Assembly (NCBI GenBank): GCA_004366195.1
Contig: SIRV01000218.1
Span: 1-8,488, forward strand
From: Actinomycetota bacterium
GTDB lineage: Bacteria; Actinomycetota; UBA4738; HRBIN12
Reading direction: 5' to 3'
DNA length: 8,488 nucleotides
This document shows, in pieces, positions 5,487 to 8,488 of this stretch; the stretch's first letter is position 1; each line of letters starts with the position of its first letter. The position numbers and the translations under genes were made by a program. The notes beneath the pieces are model-generated. The model saw nothing but the letters and a program-made list of their open reading frames with translations, was not told the DNA's origin and made no database searches.

Positions 5487-6278
5487 GTGAGGCGCCTCGC
5501 CGCGATCGTCGCGCTCGCCGTCACGCTCCTCGGCGTGCCGCCGGCGCACGCCCTCCCCGACCCCGTTCCCTGCGACGGGTGCTGGCGGCCGTCGCTCGAG
5601 ACGAGCTGGCAGTGGCAGCTGCAGGGCCGGGTTGACGTCTCGCTCGACGTGGAGATGTACGACATCGACGGGTTCGACGCCACCCGACGGCTCGTCCGTC
5701 GGATCCACCGACGCGGGGCGGCGGCCGTCTGCTACATCAGCGCGGGATCGTGGGAGGACTGGCGGCCGGACGCCGACCGGTTCCCCGAGGAGATCCTCGG
5801 GCGCTCGAACGGATGGCCCGGGGAGCGGTGGCTCGACATCCGCCGGCGAGACGTGCTCGCGCCGATCATGCGCGAGCGTATCGCGATGTGCGCGCGCAAG
5901 GGGTTCGACGGGATCGAGTTCGACAACGTCGACGGGTACGCGAACCGCACGGGGTTCGGTCTCACCGGGCGCGATCAGCTGCGGTACAACGCGTGGCTCG
6001 CGAACGAGGCGCACCGCCACGGCCTCTCGGCGGCCCTCAAGAACGACCTCGGGCAGGTCCGCAAGCTCCTGCCGTACTTCGACTACGCCCTGAACGAGCA
6101 GTGCTTCCAGTACGACGAGTGCGGAAGGCTGTCCCGCTTCGTCGAAGCGGGGAAGGCCGTCTTCGGCGTCGAGTACCGTCTCGCGGTGGACGAGTTCTGC
6201 CCCCGAGCCAACGCCCTGAACTTCAACTTCCTGAAGAAGAGGCTCTCCCTCCGGCGGTGGCGGATCCCCTGCCGGTGA
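5487..6278 (+). CDS. Secreted GH114-like protein (endo-alpha-1,4-polygalactosaminidase type)
   Basis: A complete protein of 263 residues with a clear signal peptide: MRR, a hydrophobic core (about 4-17) and an AHA cleavage site after residue 22. The mature part matches the GH114/TM1410-like TIM barrel: WQWQLQG (41-47), D54 and D60 in the first strand region, AVCYISAGSWEDWRPD (80-95), EILG...WPGERWLDIR (102-119), GFDGIEFDNVDGY (139-151, candidate acidic catalytic residues E144, D146, D149), LKNDL (184-188) and NEQCFQYDEC (203-212). Family enzymes are thought to cleave alpha-1,4-linked galactosamine polymers of biofilm or spore-coat polysaccharides. Eight cysteines (29, 32, 82, 135, 206, 212, 238, 262) fit disulfides in an exported protein. 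The GTG at 5487 is chosen because the signal peptide begins there; only a weak GGGA lies upstream. The frame is open upstream, but that part overlaps rmuC. Confidence 0.88.
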   Translation: MRRLAAIVALAVTLLGVPPAHALPDPVPCDGCWRPSLETSWQWQLQGRVDVSLDVEMYDIDGFDATRRLVRRIHRRGAAAVCYISAGSWEDWRPDADRFPEEILGRSNGWPGERWLDIRRRDVLAPIMRERIAMCARKGFDGIEFDNVDGYANRTGFGLTGRDQLRYNAWLANEAHRHGLSAALKNDLGQVRKLLPYFDYALNEQCFQYDECGRLSRFVEAGKAVFGVEYRLAVDEFCPRANALNFNFLKKRLSLRRWRIPCR

Positions 6279-6280
6279 CG

Positions 6281-6306
6281 CGGCGGAGGGCCTGGACCGG
6301 CCGCCG
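6281..6306 (+). terminator. GC-rich hairpin after the GH114 gene
   Basis: CGGCGG (6281-6286) pairs with CCGCCG (6301-6306); inside, GG (6289-6290) can pair with CC (6297-6298). It starts two bases after the stop codon and ends before the argC promoter region, a sensible place for a terminator. It lacks a T-tract, so support is limited to position and stem. Confidence 0.3.
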
Positions 6307-6310
6307 ATGT

Positions 6311-6345
6311 GACATGTCCATGCAGCCTCTGCATACTTATTCGCC
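6311..6345. promoter_or_regulatory. ARG-box-like operator and promoter region of argCJ
   Basis: This is one of the few AT-rich spots in the window. TGCAT (6330-6334), four bases, ATTCG (6339-6343) matches the TGNAT-N4-ATTCA layout of ArgR binding sites in eight of ten half-site positions. A second site, GACAT (6311-6315), four bases, ATGCA (6320-6324), has one full and one partial half-site; the two centres are 19 bases apart, close to the two-turn spacing of paired ARG boxes. ATGCA and TGCAT also form a perfect inverted repeat around GCCTC. Possible -10 hexamers (CATACT 6332-6337, TACTTA 6334-6339) lie inside the downstream box, so a bound arginine repressor would block the promoter. The ArgR gene is not in view. 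Confidence 0.55.
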
Positions 6346-6348
6346 AAC

Positions 6349-7404
6349 GTGGGAGACCTCGCGCGCGTGGCGGTCCTCGGCGCCTCCGGCTACACCGGGG
6401 GCGAGCTCCTGCGGCTGCTCGCCACCCACCCCGGCGTCCGGGTGACGGTCCTCGGCGCGCGGCAGGCGGCGGGACGAACCCTCGCCGAGGTGCACCCCCA
6501 TCTCGCCTCGGGCCCGCTCGCCGGGATGCGGCTGGAGCCCCTGGAGGCCGAGGACCTCCCGGCCCGCGCGGACCTGGTCCTCCTCGCGCTGCCCCACGGG
6601 GTGAGCGCCTCGCTCGTGCCCCCGCTCCTGGAGGCCGGGCTCCGGGCCGTCGACCTGGCCGGGGACTTCCGGCTCCCGGCCGAGGCCTACCCCGCGTGGT
6701 ACGGGTTCGAGCATCCCGCGCCGGACTGGCTCGAGCGGGCCGTCTACGGGCTCCCCGAGCTCTTCCGCGACGTCGTGCGCGGGGCGCGGCTGGTCGCGAA
6801 CCCCGGCTGCTACCCGACGCCGGTCGCCCTCGGCCTCGCGCCGCTGTACCGCGAGGGGCTCCTCGAGCCCGGCCCCGTCCTCGTCGACGGGAAGACGGGG
6901 CTCTCGGGGGCAGGCAAGGAGCCGACTGAGACGACGATCTACGCCGCGACCCAGGACAGCGTGCGCCCGTACCGGTTCCCGCGGCACCAGCACACGCCGG
7001 AGATGGAGCGGTCGCTCGCGCTCGCCGGGGCGGAGCCGGCGCCGAGCGTGACCTTCGTCCCGCACCTCGTGCCGGCGGTGCGCGGGGTGCTCATCACGTG
7101 CTACGCGCGAGCCGCCGCCGGCGCCACCACGGAGACGCTCACCGAGGCGCTCGCCGCCGCCTACGCGGGCGAGCCGTTCGTGCGCGTGCTCCCCGCGGGG
7201 GCGATGGTGGACTCCAAGCGCGTGCGCGGCTCGAACGTCGTCGAGCTCCAGGCGGTGGTCGATCCCCGCACCGGCGCGGCGGTGGTCGCCGGGGCCGTCG
7301 ACAACCTGGTCAAGGGCGCCGCCGGGCAGGCCGTGCAGAACCTCAACCTCATGGCCGGGTTCGACGAGACGACCGCGCTGCCGACGGCGGGGGTCTACCC
7401 GTGA
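6349..7404 (+). CDS. argC: N-acetyl-gamma-glutamyl-phosphate reductase
   Basis: A complete protein of 351 residues. It catalyses the NADPH-dependent reduction of N-acetyl-glutamyl phosphate to the semialdehyde in arginine synthesis, in the cytoplasm. Seen in sequence: the Rossmann motif VAVLGASGYTGGELLRLL (7-24), LPHGVSA (82-88), VDLAGDFRL, the active-site cysteine C154 in VANPGCYPT, GKTGLSGAGKEPTE after the DG turn, RFPRHQHTPEM with catalytic histidine H215, and the C-terminal NLVKGAAGQAVQNLNLM dimer/active-site segment. Length is typical. The GTG at 6349 is preceded by no Shine-Dalgarno sequence and sits just after the AT-rich promoter region, which suggests a leaderless or nearly leaderless mRNA; an in-frame GTG at 6367 (giving MAVLGASGYTG) is an alternative. 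Its stop overlaps the argJ start by four bases. Confidence 0.97.
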   Translation: MGDLARVAVLGASGYTGGELLRLLATHPGVRVTVLGARQAAGRTLAEVHPHLASGPLAGMRLEPLEAEDLPARADLVLLALPHGVSASLVPPLLEAGLRAVDLAGDFRLPAEAYPAWYGFEHPAPDWLERAVYGLPELFRDVVRGARLVANPGCYPTPVALGLAPLYREGLLEPGPVLVDGKTGLSGAGKEPTETTIYAATQDSVRPYRFPRHQHTPEMERSLALAGAEPAPSVTFVPHLVPAVRGVLITCYARAAAGATTETLTEALAAAYAGEPFVRVLPAGAMVDSKRVRGSNVVELQAVVDPRTGAAVVAGAVDNLVKGAAGQAVQNLNLMAGFDETTALPTAGVYP

Positions 7405-8488
7405 GCGTCACCTTCCCCCGCGGGTTCCGCGCCTCCGGCGTCACGGCCGGGATGAAGCCGAGCGGCCACCCCGACCTCGGCCTGCTCGTCGCCGACGCGC
7501 CGTGCGCCGCCGCCGGCCTGTTCACCACCAACGCCTTCGCCGCCCACCCCGTACGGATCTCGCGGACGCGCCTGGCCGGTGGGCGGGCGCGGGCGGTGCT
7601 CGTGAACAGCGGGCAGGCGAACGCGGGGACCGGCCCGGAGGGGGAGGCCGACGCGCTCGCGGCGACGGAGGCCGTCGCCCGGCTCCTCGGGACCGAGCCC
7701 GAGACCGTGCTCTGCTGCTCGACCGGGGTGATCGGCGAGCGGATCCACCTGGAGGAGCTCACGGCGGCGCTCCCCGCCCTCGTGCGCACCCTCTCCCCGG
7801 AGGGAGGCGACGCCTTCGCCCGCGCCATCATGACCACCGACACCGTCGACAAGCAGGCCGCGGCCGAGCGGGCCGGCTACCGCGTCGGGGGGTGTGCGAA
7901 GGGGGTTGGCATGATCGCCCCGAACCTCGCGACCATGCTCGCCTTCCTCACCACGGACGCGCCGGTCGCGCCCGCCGCGCTGCGGGACCTCGCCGAGGAG
8001 ACCCTGGCCGAGCCGTTCTCCGCCCTCACGGTGGACGGCTGCTCCAGCACGAACGACACCGTCCTCCTGCTCGCGAGCGGTGCGGCGGGCGGGGACCCCG
8101 TCCTGCCCGGCACCCGGCCCTGGGCCGAGCTCGCGGAGGCGGTGACCGAGGTGGCCGAGTCCCTCGTCTCCCAGCTCGCTCGCGACGCCGAGGGCGCGAC
8201 GCACGTGCTGCGGATCGCGGTCGAGGGCGCCGAGGACGACGGGCAGGCCCGCCGCGTGGCGAAGGCCGTCGCGGACTCGCCCCTCATCAAGGCCGCGGCC
8301 TGGGGCGGCGACCCGAACCCCGGGCGGATCCTCCAGGCCGTCGGCGCGAGCGGCGCGCTCTTCGACCCCTCCGCCGTCCGCGCCTGGATCGGCCCCGCGC
8401 TCGTGATCGAGGCCGGCCGGATCGTCCCCACCTACTTCGAGGGCACGAGCGGGGTGCGGGAGGCGGCGCGCGCCGCCATGGCCGAGCC
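7401..8488 (+). CDS. argJ: Glutamate N-acetyltransferase / ornithine acetyltransferase (3' end cut by window)
   Basis: 362 complete codons are visible; the usual length of about 390-410 means only the last few dozen residues are missing. ArgJ transfers the acetyl group from acetylornithine to glutamate, closing the cyclic arginine pathway; some forms also use acetyl-CoA. Seen: GMKPSGHPDLGLLVAD near the start, LVNSGQANAGTG, STGVIGERI with oxyanion-hole T108-G109, IMTTDT, the self-cleavage motif KGVGMIAPNLATML with cut expected between A177 and nucleophile T178, LTVDGCSSTNDTVLLL, and SPLIKAAAWGGDPNPGR (DPN at 304-306). The proline after DPN replaces the tryptophan seen in many homologues. The GTG start is inside the GTGA shared with the argC stop, so translation is probably coupled. 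Mono- versus bifunctional cannot be told from sequence. Confidence 0.97.
   Translation, partial: MSVTFPRGFRASGVTAGMKPSGHPDLGLLVADAPCAAAGLFTTNAFAAHPVRISRTRLAGGRARAVLVNSGQANAGTGPEGEADALAATEAVARLLGTEPETVLCCSTGVIGERIHLEELTAALPALVRTLSPEGGDAFARAIMTTDTVDKQAAAERAGYRVGGCAKGVGMIAPNLATMLAFLTTDAPVAPAALRDLAEETLAEPFSALTVDGCSSTNDTVLLLASGAAGGDPVLPGTRPWAELAEAVTEVAESLVSQLARDAEGATHVLRIAVEGAEDDGQARRVAKAVADSPLIKAAAWGGDPNPGRILQAVGASGALFDPSAVRAWIGPALVIEAGRIVPTYFEGTSGVREAARAAMAE

Noticed and set aside
4190..5683. Minus-strand open frame of 497 codons opposite rmuC and the GH114 gene
   Set aside because: It is the antisense of recognisable proteins, has shadow-type composition and shows no domain, start signal or ribosome binding site.
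7395..8204. Minus-strand open frame of 269 codons opposite argJ
   Set aside because: It is fully antisense to the well conserved argJ and its G, R, E composition is that of a shadow frame.
1..8488. CRISPR arrays, tRNA or rRNA genes, insertion sequences, attachment sites
   Set aside because: No regularly spaced direct repeats, no tRNA-like TTCGA arm with CCA end, no transposase or integrase text and no terminal inverted repeats were seen on either strand.

Overview
The window is ordinary chromosomal DNA of very high GC content (clearly above 70% by eye). It has dense coding, frequent GTG starts, third codon positions almost all G or C, -10 boxes of the TANNNT type and at least two genes that look leaderless. 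With the argC-argJ order, this suggests an Actinomycetota-like genome, possibly a poorly sampled deep lineage. The sequence alone does not settle the class. There is no sign of phage, transposon, CRISPR or other mobile DNA, and no rRNA or tRNA gene was seen. No gap between genes exceeds about 150 bases.

Layout. The left edge (1-449, minus) is the N-terminal third of a TldD-type metalloprotease. It is divergent from an imidazolonepropionase/prolidase-like amidohydrolase (495-1682, plus). The amidohydrolase converges, with a 12-base 3' overlap, on a C45-family Ntn hydrolase related to isopenicillin-N acyltransferase (1671-2756, minus). A 117-base divergent spacer holding a perfect inverted repeat separates that gene from a small HEAT-repeat protein (2874-3395, plus). 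Then, all on the plus strand, come a six-helix membrane protein (3539-4387), a divergent RmuC-type protein (4427-5437), a secreted GH114-like polygalactosaminidase-type protein (5487-6278), argC (6349-7404) and argJ (7401 to the right edge, C-terminus cut off).

How the genes relate. argC and argJ overlap by four bases and are the start of an arginine-biosynthesis operon. The AT-rich spot just before argC carries ARG-box-like half-sites that overlap the presumed promoter, so repression by an ArgR-type regulator is likely. The other genes are not an evident pathway. The first three are all amide-bond hydrolases of unrelated folds, but their divergent and convergent arrangement means separate transcription. 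The membrane protein, rmuC and GH114 genes share a strand but have their own promoter-like or hairpin signals between them.

I did not find a convincing new biological system. The most useful leads are regulatory: a recurrent TAGNNT -10 box with leaderless starts, the ARG-box region before argC, the inverted repeat at 2790-2808, and a likely misplaced start for the TldD gene.
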